Positions 35,817-44,235 of a DNA stretch of 64,000 nucleotides are shown here, one piece after another. The notes below the pieces were generated by a model, which was not told the DNA's origin, made no database searches, and worked only from the letters and a program-made list of their open reading frames with translations. The position numbers were made by a program, and so were the translations under genes. The stretch's first letter is position 1. The number at the start of each line of letters is the position of its first letter. Source of the stretch: Kiritimatiellales bacterium (GTDB lineage Bacteria; Verrucomicrobiota; Kiritimatiellia; Kiritimatiellales; Pontiellaceae); the NCBI GenBank assembly GCA_003246265.1, contig QKAU01000006.1:124001-188000 (forward strand), in the 5' to 3' direction.

Positions 35817-38105
35817 ATGAAACCAAAGACGTCCAAAAAGAAATCCGCCGGCATTGCCGCACGCAAGATCGAGGAGAAGAGGCGGCTCGACCTGCCCTAC
35901 AAGGCGGTCGGGCTGGGCCTGCTGCTCTGGCTGCTGGTCACCTGGCTCTTCTTCGGGCGCGGCATCGCCCCCCAGATCAATATCGTCGAGGGGGAAACGG
36001 TTCCGGCCACCGTCGAGGCGCTGGTCGACTTCCAATGTGAAAACCTGCGCGAAACCGACCTCGCGCGCAAGCAGGAGGCCAACAAGGTACCTCCGGTGTT
36101 CTCCATCGACCCCACTGCCGCCCAGCGCGCCACCAAGAAGATCCAGGCGCTCTTCGATCGTCTGGCCGGGATTGCCGCCGCCGGGGCCGAGGAGCGCGGG
36201 GAGAAGATCGCCTCGCTGGACGACCTCCTGATCGGGTCCAACGTCGATACGGCCCAGTTCATCGCCGCCTTTCCCACCAATGATATCGCCCAGGCCAAGA
36301 CCGTGATCGTCCAGGGCATCCGCCAGGTCATGGGCGCGGGAATCATGTCGGACGGATACCGTGAAAACCTCTCGAACGAGTCTCCGGAGCGCCGCCTCTC
36401 CATCCTCCCCGGCGCGAACGCCCCCGAGCGGAGCATCTCGCTGGCCGAGATCTATTCGCGGCGAACGGCTGTCTGGGCCATTGCCGAAAAGATCGGCAAT
36501 CCCGACCAGCGCAAGGTTGTCGAAACGCTCCTCTACTCGGTCATCGAAGACAACATGGCGTACGACAAGACCTACACGGAATCGCTCAAGAAACAGGCGT
36601 CCGACAAGGTGCCTCCCGTCATTCAGCGCTACCCGACCGGAACCATTCTCGTGCGAGCCGGCGAACGGGCCACGCCGCAAACCCTGCTGCTCCTGCAGCA
36701 GCATGCCCAGAAACGGCAGGAACAGCGCGAAGCCGTCGAGCAGCTCCGTGAAATCGTCGGCAACGGCCTGCTGCTGCTGCTTGGATTGGCCGCCACCGCG
36801 GTGGTCCTGCGCGTCGGCAATCCGCAGATGGTTCGGCAGAGCGACAAGCTGCTGCTCCTCGCCGTTCTCTCGCTGTTCACCCTAGGCTCCGCCCGCCTGC
36901 TGACCTACCTCTCGGGCCAATACGCGCTCGTCTCAAGCTCGCTGGCCACCTATCTGGTTCCGCATGCGCTGGCCGTCCTGCTCGCGGGGATCCTGCTGGG
37001 CGGCGGCCCGGCGATCTGCCTCGGATTCTGGACCAGCTACGCCACGGCGGTGCTGTTCGACAAATCCTTTTCCGTCTTCGCCCTCGGCATGCTGATCACC
37101 ATCACCGCCACCTGCACCGCGCGCAACGTGCATCGCCGTTCCAGCCTGTTCCGCGCCGGCCTATGGGTCTGCGCCGTCATGGTGCTGTACGTGCTGGTGG
37201 CTGCCATCCTGAAGAACCAGGCCCTCTCCGTACTCGTAGGGCAGCTGGCCGCCGCCATCGTGTCAGGGATGGTCTCCACCATCCTGGCCCTGCTGCTGAT
37301 CCCGGTCTTCGAGAAGCTCTTCAAGATCACCACCGACATCACCCTGCTCGAGCTCTCCGACATGGGGCATCCGCTGCTGCAGAAGATGGCGATCCAGGCC
37401 CCGGGCACCTACCACCACTCCCTGATGGTCGCCACCCTCGCGCAGAACGCAGCCGAGGCGATCGGAGCCAACTCGCTGCTGGTGCGCGTCTGCGCCTACT
37501 ACCACGACATCGGCAAGCTGGCCAAGCCCGAGTTCTTTACCGAAAACATCCAGCACAAGGAAAACCCCCACGACGAGCTCTCACCGCACATGAGCGCCCT
37601 CGTGATCTCCTCGCACGTCAAGGAAGGCCTCACGCTTGCCCGGCGCCACAGGCTGCCCCAACCCATCATGGACGCCATCGAGCAGCATCACGGCAACGGG
37701 CTCATCTCCTTCTTCTACCACAAGGCCAGGCAGCAGACCGACGGGGAGACTAAAAGTGTCGAGCGTATCAACGAGAGCGACTTCCGCTATGGCGGCGCCC
37801 CCGCGGTCACGCCCGAAATGTCCATCCTCTCCCTGGCCGATGCATCGGAGGCCGCTTCCCGGTCGATCGAAAAGCCCACTCCGCAAAAGATCGCCAACCT
37901 GATCAACGACATCTTCGCCATGAAGATCAAGGATGGGCAGATGGACTATGCACAGTTGACCATGGCGCAGATCAACGCGGTGAGGCAATCCTTCATCTTT
38001 TCATTGTCCAACATGCTCCACGGCCGCATTCCCTACCCGAAGGAGAACGGGTCATCCCCGAAGGCACCGGCCGCGGACGCCCGGCAACCCGCCAAGGACG
38101 CCTAG
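35817..38105 (+). CDS. 7TM-HD domain protein, probable cyclic-di-AMP phosphodiesterase (PgpH-like)
   Basis: A 762-residue membrane protein. The first membrane segment (residues about 30-48) precedes an extracytoplasmic 7TMR-HDED domain of about 240 residues. Seven membrane segments follow (about 310-500), then a cytoplasmic HD domain. The HD metal motif is YYHDIGK (His563, Asp564), with upstream PGTYHHSLMVATLAQNAAE and later EQHHGNGL. PgpH hydrolyses cyclic di-AMP. No di-AMP cyclase is in the window. The operon position between phoH and ybeY is the standard one. The C-terminal tail is hydrophilic and of low complexity. Confidence 0.88.
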   Translation: MKPKTSKKKSAGIAARKIEEKRRLDLPYKAVGLGLLLWLLVTWLFFGRGIAPQINIVEGETVPATVEALVDFQCENLRETDLARKQEANKVPPVFSIDPTAAQRATKKIQALFDRLAGIAAAGAEERGEKIASLDDLLIGSNVDTAQFIAAFPTNDIAQAKTVIVQGIRQVMGAGIMSDGYRENLSNESPERRLSILPGANAPERSISLAEIYSRRTAVWAIAEKIGNPDQRKVVETLLYSVIEDNMAYDKTYTESLKKQASDKVPPVIQRYPTGTILVRAGERATPQTLLLLQQHAQKRQEQREAVEQLREIVGNGLLLLLGLAATAVVLRVGNPQMVRQSDKLLLLAVLSLFTLGSARLLTYLSGQYALVSSSLATYLVPHALAVLLAGILLGGGPAICLGFWTSYATAVLFDKSFSVFALGMLITITATCTARNVHRRSSLFRAGLWVCAVMVLYVLVAAILKNQALSVLVGQLAAAIVSGMVSTILALLLIPVFEKLFKITTDITLLELSDMGHPLLQKMAIQAPGTYHHSLMVATLAQNAAEAIGANSLLVRVCAYYHDIGKLAKPEFFTENIQHKENPHDELSPHMSALVISSHVKEGLTLARRHRLPQPIMDAIEQHHGNGLISFFYHKARQQTDGETKSVERINESDFRYGGAPAVTPEMSILSLADASEAASRSIEKPTPQKIANLINDIFAMKIKDGQMDYAQLTMAQINAVRQSFIFSLSNMLHGRIPYPKENGSSPKAPAADARQPAKDA

Positions 38106-38124
38106 CCCGAACGTCGGCGATCCC

Positions 38125-38622
38125 ATGAACTGCATCGTCCTCAACCAGCAGAAGAACCATCCCCTCCTGGCCAGGAATCTCCGCAGGCTGGTCGACTGGC
38201 TCGCCATGCGGCTGGAGGAGCGCATGGCTCCAGAGAAGTGGGAAGAAGTGTGCCTGCTGCTCGTCGACGATACCGGCATCGTTCAGACCAACCGGGAATA
38301 TTTCGGCAAGGACCGCCCTACCGACGTCATCAGCTTCCGCTACGATCCCATCCCCGGCGAAGACGAGGCTTGGAGCGGCGACCTGATCGTCAATGTCGAC
38401 CGGGCCATGGGGGAAGGACGCCGGCGGGGCAGTCCCGACCGCGAGCTGGCGCTCTACATCGCCCATGGGTTCGACCATCTGTCTGGGGCCGACGACAACA
38501 CCCCGGAGGAACGACGGCGCATGCGTGCGACGGAAACCGCATGGCTCCGCCAGGCCGGGAAGGAAGGCGCCCTACGCCCCCTTTTCAAGAGCGGATCTAC
38601 GGTTGGGGAGCAACGATCTTGA
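38125..38622 (+). CDS. ybeY: Endoribonuclease YbeY with altered metal site
   Basis: An rRNA-maturation and ribosome quality-control RNase, 165 aa. NREYFGKDRPTDVISFRYDP matches the family, including the conserved RPTDVLSF block, as does GDLIVNVDRA. The zinc motif, usually HGxLHLxGYDH, here reads HGFDHLSGADD: His114 and His118 are present but the third ligand position, 124, is Asp. Asp can bind zinc, so activity may be kept. Its last 26 bases overlap the 3' end of the convergent PPC-domain gene. Third gene of phoH-pgpH-ybeY. Confidence 0.86.
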   Translation: MNCIVLNQQKNHPLLARNLRRLVDWLAMRLEERMAPEKWEEVCLLLVDDTGIVQTNREYFGKDRPTDVISFRYDPIPGEDEAWSGDLIVNVDRAMGEGRRRGSPDRELALYIAHGFDHLSGADDNTPEERRRMRATETAWLRQAGKEGALRPLFKSGSTVGEQRS

Positions 38623-40903
38623 TGGGGATCGCGGGCATCGTGCAACGCTTCGCTTCCGAATCCCCCCGTTCCCGGGCAAGCGCGTAGACCACGAGCGTCG
38701 CCGTGTCGCCCGGCTTCAGCGGCTCTCCAGCTTTTATGCTAATCTGGCCGAAGCCGTAATGCGGCTGGCTGCGCGCCCCCTCGGGTTTTTGCTTTGGTCG
38801 GGTGAACCAGCCCTTTTCCAGCACCAACCCTTCAGGAGGCGCATCGAGTTCGAGTTTGCCATTCTGCACCCCGGGTTGGAGGCGACCGGAAAAATCGACC
38901 TTGACCGCTGCCCCCAACGGCACTTCAACCACGCCCGAAGCGGGCAGTTTTGCCGCCAGCACGACCAGGGGCTCCTCCTCCAGCGGGGCCAGTACCAGCT
39001 CCTGCGCCGGAACGAGATGCCGGTTAAGGAATGCCTGCATCTGGTCGTCCACGGGAACCACGGCATGCGCCACCCGCTCGCCACCGATCGTTGCAACACC
39101 CACCACCTTGGGACATAGCAGCCTTCCTTCAATTGATGCCGGTGCAGTGATGGTGAACCTTGCCGCATCCCCGCCTGCGGGTACGGATGCCTTGCTCATG
39201 GTGAACCCCTCGGGCAGATCCTCCACCTCCATCGCGATTTCGCCGGCAAAGCCATCGATCCGGGTAGCGCGCACGGTGAAGGCGGCGCTCCCGCCGGGGG
39301 CGATCTGCAATCCGGAGGGTTCCATCCGCAACGCAAAGTCGGGCGTGGCTTCGCTGATCCGCAACCGATAGCCGAAATCCTCGCCGCCCTTCGACTGGGC
39401 ATCGGCGATTTCAAGATAGTAGGTCCCGGACTCGGGAAGCTCCTGCAGCAGGTAGGAGTCGGCATGATGGGTCACCAGCCCGGCCCCGAGATAGAGGTGG
39501 GAGCTGTCCATCTGCACGTAATCGTCGTTGCGCACCGGTTGCCCGAGTCCGGGACCGGTAAGGGTAATGACGGAATCCAGGGGGGAGTTGAGCCGACGCG
39601 CGGAGACTTCGATGGAAACCGCACTTCCCTTTTCACCTTCAAATGCAAACAGGTCGCGGTCCCCCACCCGCTGGACGCGACCGTTGACCACCACGGGCCG
39701 CTGGATGGACATGGCATGGCCAGGATCGTCGTTGGGCTCCTTCTCGAACACTTCGTCCAGCGTTCCGATGGCAAAAGGCATCTGGTTGGAGCGATAGCCA
39801 TCCTTGTTCACGGAGATCTTGCGAACCTCCTGCCCGTCGGCAGGCAGTTTCCCAGCCAGCCGGTTGCGTGGAAGGTTCCGGCCGGAGAGCCTTACGTCCA
39901 CCTCCGCCCCCTGCCGCGCGCCCAGCGGGAAGATGCTGGTGATGAAGGGCAGCTCGCCGATGGCGATGCGATAGATGAAGTCCTCCCGACCGCGATAGAT
40001 GGAGTCGCGGATCGCCAGCGTGTAGGTGCCGTTCTGCGGCACATCGAAGAAGAGGACCGGATCGGGATTGAACATGAAGTCGTCCTGGTAGGCCACTTCG
40101 CGTCCCTCTTCGTCGTAGATCGATACCACCGCCTGGAACCATCCTGGGACCGCATCGGCCAGATAGGGAATGATGCGGCGGGCGCCGACATCCACCACCA
40201 GGGCGTCGCCCATGCCGGCCTTGAAGCGGAAATGGTCTATATCCCCCGGATCCATGTTGCCGTTGATGATCGCTGGCAGGACCACTTCCTGGACGGCGGA
40301 CCCCATGTGGTCGTCGTTGGGTTCCTTCTCAAGCACCTCTTCCAGCAGGTTGACATCGAAGTTGATGGGGTTCGACATGCCGGCCGGAGTGCAGATCCGA
40401 AGTTCCCGCTCGCCCGGCGCCGCATCGGGAAGAATCCTGATCCGCACCATCAGCCGCTCCGCAATCTGCGGATTGAACTGCTCCTTCTCGTTCTGGCGGT
40501 AGTTCTTCCGGACCGACTGCATGTCGAACGGATCGACCCCCTCGGGCACATCGGCCACCGCGATCTTCCGCTTGACCCGGGCCAGCTGCTTGAGCAGGCG
40601 TTCGCGCTTGTCCGCATCGGTGGTGTCTGCGAGTTCCTCGGTGAAGTTGTCCTTGCTTCGGACGAACTGCTGCAGCTGGCGCGGTTCATAGCGAACGCTG
40701 TACTTCTCGATCGCCACCTCCACTCCCCCGCCCGTGACGATGGCGTTGGTGGCGCCTTCGAGGAACTGTCCGCCCACCCTGGCGACGAACTCGGTGCCCT
40801 GCCGCCCCCCGGCAGGATAGCAGTAGCCGATATGGGGAACCTCGGCCGATGCGAAGGCTGCCGCGGCGGTCCAGACGGACAGCATGCATGGAACTATCCT
40901 CAT
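38597..40903 (-). CDS. Exported PPC-domain protein of the DUF1549/DUF1501 trio
   Basis: A 768-residue secreted protein with a signal peptide (MLSVWTAAAAFASA). It contains repeated beta-sandwich modules. Two pre-peptidase-C-like (PPC) units start LEKEPNDDHMGSA and FEKEPNDDPGHAM and end with PQNGTYTLAIRD and PESGTYYLEIAD. IPT/Ig-like units (YPAGGRQGTEFVARVGG, then FPLGARQGAEVDVRLSG) alternate with them. Proteins of this layout occur beside DUF1549 and DUF1501 genes in Planctomycetes and Verrucomicrobia; their role is unknown. Its start overlaps the DUF1501 stop in ATGA. The 3' end overlaps ybeY. Confidence 0.78.
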   Translation of the reverse strand: MRIVPCMLSVWTAAAAFASAEVPHIGYCYPAGGRQGTEFVARVGGQFLEGATNAIVTGGGVEVAIEKYSVRYEPRQLQQFVRSKDNFTEELADTTDADKRERLLKQLARVKRKIAVADVPEGVDPFDMQSVRKNYRQNEKEQFNPQIAERLMVRIRILPDAAPGERELRICTPAGMSNPINFDVNLLEEVLEKEPNDDHMGSAVQEVVLPAIINGNMDPGDIDHFRFKAGMGDALVVDVGARRIIPYLADAVPGWFQAVVSIYDEEGREVAYQDDFMFNPDPVLFFDVPQNGTYTLAIRDSIYRGREDFIYRIAIGELPFITSIFPLGARQGAEVDVRLSGRNLPRNRLAGKLPADGQEVRKISVNKDGYRSNQMPFAIGTLDEVFEKEPNDDPGHAMSIQRPVVVNGRVQRVGDRDLFAFEGEKGSAVSIEVSARRLNSPLDSVITLTGPGLGQPVRNDDYVQMDSSHLYLGAGLVTHHADSYLLQELPESGTYYLEIADAQSKGGEDFGYRLRISEATPDFALRMEPSGLQIAPGGSAAFTVRATRIDGFAGEIAMEVEDLPEGFTMSKASVPAGGDAARFTITAPASIEGRLLCPKVVGVATIGGERVAHAVVPVDDQMQAFLNRHLVPAQELVLAPLEEEPLVVLAAKLPASGVVEVPLGAAVKVDFSGRLQPGVQNGKLELDAPPEGLVLEKGWFTRPKQKPEGARSQPHYGFGQISIKAGEPLKPGDTATLVVYALARERGDSEAKRCTMPAIPIKIVAPQP

Positions 40904-42237
40904 GCCATGATCTCCCGAAGCCGGCCACCCAGGGTGATGCCGTCTTCCTCGGTAGGGCAGACGCGGACATCGAGCCCCTGCGGGTGCGGCAGGCGGGCAT
41001 GCGTATCGATGCCGAGCTGTTCATAGATGCTGCCGATCAGGTCCCATGGATAGACGGGCCGTTCGGCCACTTCCATCCCTTTCCCGTCCGATGCCCCGAC
41101 CACGTGGCCTCCGGCGAAACCGCCGCCGGCCAGGACGTGGCAGAAGCATTTGCCGAAATGGTTTCGTCCGCCGTTCCAAGGGGCCTCCCACTGCACCTGG
41201 GGCGTGCGTCCGAATTCGCCGCCCCACCACACGATAGTGCTCTCCAGCAGTCCGCGGTCTCCCAGGTCCTGAAGGAGCGCGGAAAACCCGCGGTCCATTT
41301 CGGTCAACTTGCTATTCATGATCTCGAAATGCTTCTTGTGCGTATCCCATCCATTGTAGTTGATGGTGACATAGGGCACCCCAGCCTCGACCAGCCGGCG
41401 TGCAACCAGGCAGGACGCACCGAATTCGCTGCGCCCGTAGCGGTCGCGCAGCACGTCGCTTTCGGTTTTCACGTCGAACACCTTCCCGGCATCGCCGAGC
41501 AGCAGTTCGTAGGCCTGTTCTTCGCAGCTGTCCATGAGCGCGAACTCGGGGTTGCCCTTCATCTTTTCACCGAAGGTTTCCAGCGCATGGAGCAGCTTGC
41601 GGCGGCTCCGCTGGCGCTCCTCGCCCATGCCCGGCTGCACGATCCCTTCAACCGCGAAGACCGGTGCGGCGGGGTTTCCTCCGGTCGCGAAAGGCTTGTA
41701 GCGCAACCCCATGAACCCCGACTCCGAGAAGCGGCCCTGCGGCCGGGTCAGCACGATGTAGGGCGGCAGCAACCCCTTGTAGCCGGCATCGTAGCCCTTG
41801 AAATGCGACACCACCGCCCCGGCGCAGGGGTAGACGTCGCTCGTACCCGCCGGCCGGCCGGTCTGGGTGATGTAGGAGGCGGTTTCGTGGCCGTTGTTGC
41901 CGTGGGTCATGCTGCGGATGATGGAGTACTGGTCGGCCTGCTTCGCCAAGAGCGGAAGGCGTTCGCAGATGCGGATGCCGGATACGTTGGTCTCGATCGG
42001 CGAGACGTAGGGACCGCAGTAGTCGTGCCCGGCATCGGGCTTCGGATCGAACGTGTCGAGATGGGCCGGTCCGCCCCACATCCAGATCTGGATGACCGAC
42101 TTCGCCCCCGCCACCCTCGCCGCCCGTACGGACGGGGGCGTGCCCAGTAGCAGGGTTGCCGAACCTGCGGCCCCGCTGGCCATCGCATCGCGCCGGGTCA
42201 ATCGAGAACCGGGCCCGCTCGGTTTTTTGTTGTTCAT
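40900..42237 (-). CDS. DUF1501 protein with twin-arginine signal
   Basis: A 445-residue protein of the DUF1501 family, related in fold to sulfatases and alkaline phosphatases, with no proven activity. It has a Tat signal (SRLTRRDAMASGAAGSATLL), so it is folded before export. VIQIWMWGGPAHLDTFDPKP is the family start. IRSMTHGNNGHETA, PYVTINYNGWDTHKKHFEIM and WWGGEFGRTPQVQ follow, all of them conserved DUF1501 blocks with metal-like His and Asp. It lies 18 bases after DUF1549 and overlaps the PPC gene by four bases, so the trio is one operon. Confidence 0.85.
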   Translation of the reverse strand: MNNKKPSGPGSRLTRRDAMASGAAGSATLLLGTPPSVRAARVAGAKSVIQIWMWGGPAHLDTFDPKPDAGHDYCGPYVSPIETNVSGIRICERLPLLAKQADQYSIIRSMTHGNNGHETASYITQTGRPAGTSDVYPCAGAVVSHFKGYDAGYKGLLPPYIVLTRPQGRFSESGFMGLRYKPFATGGNPAAPVFAVEGIVQPGMGEERQRSRRKLLHALETFGEKMKGNPEFALMDSCEEQAYELLLGDAGKVFDVKTESDVLRDRYGRSEFGASCLVARRLVEAGVPYVTINYNGWDTHKKHFEIMNSKLTEMDRGFSALLQDLGDRGLLESTIVWWGGEFGRTPQVQWEAPWNGGRNHFGKCFCHVLAGGGFAGGHVVGASDGKGMEVAERPVYPWDLIGSIYEQLGIDTHARLPHPQGLDVRVCPTEEDGITLGGRLREIMA

Positions 42238-42255
42238 GATGCTCTCCTTGTCCCG

Positions 42256-43860
42256 TCAGTGCCTGTAGATGAACTCCTTGGTGTTCAGCAAGGCCCAGAT
42301 GATGTCGATCGTGGCATCCCATCGGCTGCCGGTGGCGGTGATATGGCTGACGGCGACCTGCCGCTCTTCGGGGGTGGGATACCGGGAGAGGATTGCCAGA
42401 TAGAGGTTATCCAGGGCCTCGTCCAGGGGGAGCCAGGATGCCGGAGGCGGTTCCTTCCCCTTCTTTGCACGGCGCTCGTCCGGTACGGCCATGCCCATCA
42501 GGCTTCTGTTCTGCGACAGCTTCTGCACGATATGCGTGGAGTTGAGCATATGGAGCTTCTGCGCGGCGGAAGGGTCGTTGCTGCGCTCCGACTCGAATCC
42601 CGTGTCTCGCGGCGGCCGACCGAATAGTTCTAGGAAGGGGCTCGTGATGCTGCCGTCGGCCAGCGTGATCGACCGCTGGTTCTCGGGGATGAAGGTGAAG
42701 GGCTCGGGGATGGCGCTGGAGTACGATTCGGTGGTCCCGGTGATCTGGCAGATGGCATCGATCAGCACCTCCGCATCGAGCCTGCGGACATGGTAGTGGG
42801 AAAAGTTGGCCTGGTCCGAGAGGTTGCCTTCATTGTGTATGGATGAAAGCTGGTAGGTCCTGGAATTGAGGATGATCCGGTAGACATGGCGCAGGTCGAA
42901 CCCGCTTTCGACCAGCTCGCGGGCTAGGAAGTCGAGCAATTGCTGGTTCTGCGGCGGATTGTCGGGCCGGATGTCGTCCGGCTCGTGGACCAGCCCCCGC
43001 CCCATCAGCCAGTACCAGATGCGGTTGACGATGTTCTGCGCAAAGACGTTGCTGCCCACCAGCCAGTCGGCAAAGAGTTCCCGGCCGTCCTGGCCGGGCC
43101 GGATCGCGGCAAGCTGCCCTCCGGGGAAGACCGGCTGTACCGGCTGGCCGGTCGCGGGATCCATGAACTGCCGCGCAGGATCGGAATAGACGATCTCCTC
43201 CTTCCATTCGGCCGTACCCTTGTAGGCGACGCCGCCGAAGAACGCTGCCACACCCTCCAGCTGGCCGCGGTCCCAATTCTCGGTCCGCATGCCCATGAAG
43301 GTGAGGGCGACGATGCTGGCGATCGACTCCGGCGTACGGTTCGGCATGGCCCGGTAGAAATTGACCTGCGGAACCCGGAAGTTGCTCCCGCTGGCCGTAA
43401 GCAGCTCGCGCGCAAACCGGTCGTAGGGCATGTTTTCGTCCACCGCGGTCCGGACCCAGCGATGGTATGCCTGCACGGCATTCGGCCACAGCTTGCTGGG
43501 AAATTCCGCCTTCACGCGCAGCAGGTCGCACCACTTCAACGCCCAATAGTCGGAAAATTCCTCGCGTTCGAACAGTTGTTCGATCAATTCCCCGCGGCGG
43601 TTCGCGCTGTTCCGCGAGAGAAAGGCGCGGGTCTCCACGGCAGAGGGCAGCGTTCCGGTCATGTCGAGATAAACGCGCCGGAGGAAGACCTCGTCCGTGC
43701 AGGGGTCCGAGGCGGGTATTCCGAGCTCGTCGAGTTTCGCGAACACGAGCTTGTCGATCTTCGCGCTGGCGCGATCAACCGTAGCAAAGGCCGTGCCTGC
43801 CGCAGCAAGCATGCCTGCCGCCACCGCAACCCGCCATTCAATCCTGCTCCAACCGCACAT
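42256..43860 (-). CDS. Exported DUF1549/DUF1553 protein
   Basis: A 534-residue protein. A signal peptide (WRVAVAAGMLAAAGTAFATV) precedes the DUF1549 domain (VFLRRVYLDMTGTLPSAVET, then WALKWCDLLRVKAEFPSK). Next is DUF1553 (SNVFAQNIVNRIWYWLMGRG), followed by DLRHVYRIILNSRTYQLSS and LYLAILSRYPTPEERQ. The start is ATG 43860 (MCGWSRIEW) with GAGGT upstream; the frame further up is not supported. Many homologues carry a cytochrome c domain at the N-terminus; this one does not. Role unknown. Confidence 0.85.
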   Translation of the reverse strand: MCGWSRIEWRVAVAAGMLAAAGTAFATVDRASAKIDKLVFAKLDELGIPASDPCTDEVFLRRVYLDMTGTLPSAVETRAFLSRNSANRRGELIEQLFEREEFSDYWALKWCDLLRVKAEFPSKLWPNAVQAYHRWVRTAVDENMPYDRFARELLTASGSNFRVPQVNFYRAMPNRTPESIASIVALTFMGMRTENWDRGQLEGVAAFFGGVAYKGTAEWKEEIVYSDPARQFMDPATGQPVQPVFPGGQLAAIRPGQDGRELFADWLVGSNVFAQNIVNRIWYWLMGRGLVHEPDDIRPDNPPQNQQLLDFLARELVESGFDLRHVYRIILNSRTYQLSSIHNEGNLSDQANFSHYHVRRLDAEVLIDAICQITGTTESYSSAIPEPFTFIPENQRSITLADGSITSPFLELFGRPPRDTGFESERSNDPSAAQKLHMLNSTHIVQKLSQNRSLMGMAVPDERRAKKGKEPPPASWLPLDEALDNLYLAILSRYPTPEERQVAVSHITATGSRWDATIDIIWALLNTKEFIYRH

Positions 43861-43981
43861 CACGTCGGACCTCGCTTCGGGCCGGGCCGGCTTCGCCGGA
43901 TCACCGCCTGCCCACGGATGAAACGTCCCGACCTGTCCGCCGTGGACAGGGAACGAAGCCGTATTTATACCTTTGGACCAT

Positions 43982-44015
43982 AAAAAAACCAATGCCCGGA
44001 CACGCCGGACATTGG
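43982..44015 (-). terminator. Intrinsic terminator after the 54-aa gene
   Basis: Read leftwards, CCAATGTCCGG and CCGGGCATTGG pair with one mismatch around a five-base loop and are followed by seven T. It separates the unknown 44-46 kb cluster from the DUF1549 trio. Confidence 0.88.
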
Positions 44016-44040
44016 TCGTCACAGGGAAAGTCGATCCGGC

Positions 44041-44205
44041 CTAGAGCGCGCCTTGCAGCGCCTCGACGGCGCGGGCGATCGCATCCTTGGCCTCTACGGC
44101 TTCCTTCGCACTCTTGATGATCTTCTCGTAGTCCGCGATGGGCATCTGAACCGCGATGGCGTTGCCACTGCCATCGTAGAAGATCTGTACGTTGTCCTTT
44201 TCCAT
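44041..44205 (-). CDS. 54-residue protein, Phd-like C-terminal module
   Basis: Small gene below usual length cut-offs. ATG 44205 is preceded by AAGGAGC at good spacing, the frame ends in TAG, and a strong terminator follows 25 bases on. The protein starts MEKDNVQIFYDGSGNAIAVQ and continues MPIADYEKIIKSAKEAVEAK, ending in a predicted helix. The strand-then-DYE-helix pattern recalls the second half of Phd/YefM antitoxins, but no toxin gene is adjacent and the N-terminal half of that fold is missing. A related QMPxxxY stretch is found in the protein at 45373-46065. Function unknown. Confidence 0.6.
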   Translation of the reverse strand: MEKDNVQIFYDGSGNAIAVQMPIADYEKIIKSAKEAVEAKDAIARAVEALQGAL

Positions 44206-44235
44206 CACATGCTCCTTGGTTCTATTGTTTTTTTC

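Noticed and set aside
39464-42150. Open frames of over 400 residues on the plus strand across the DUF1501/PPC genes
   Set aside because: They are rich in His, Asp, Val and Gly, typical of antisense translation, and have no recognised domains.
44041-44205. A complete toxin-antitoxin pair
   Set aside because: The Phd-like resemblance covers only the second half of that fold, and neither neighbour resembles a Doc, RelE or PIN toxin.
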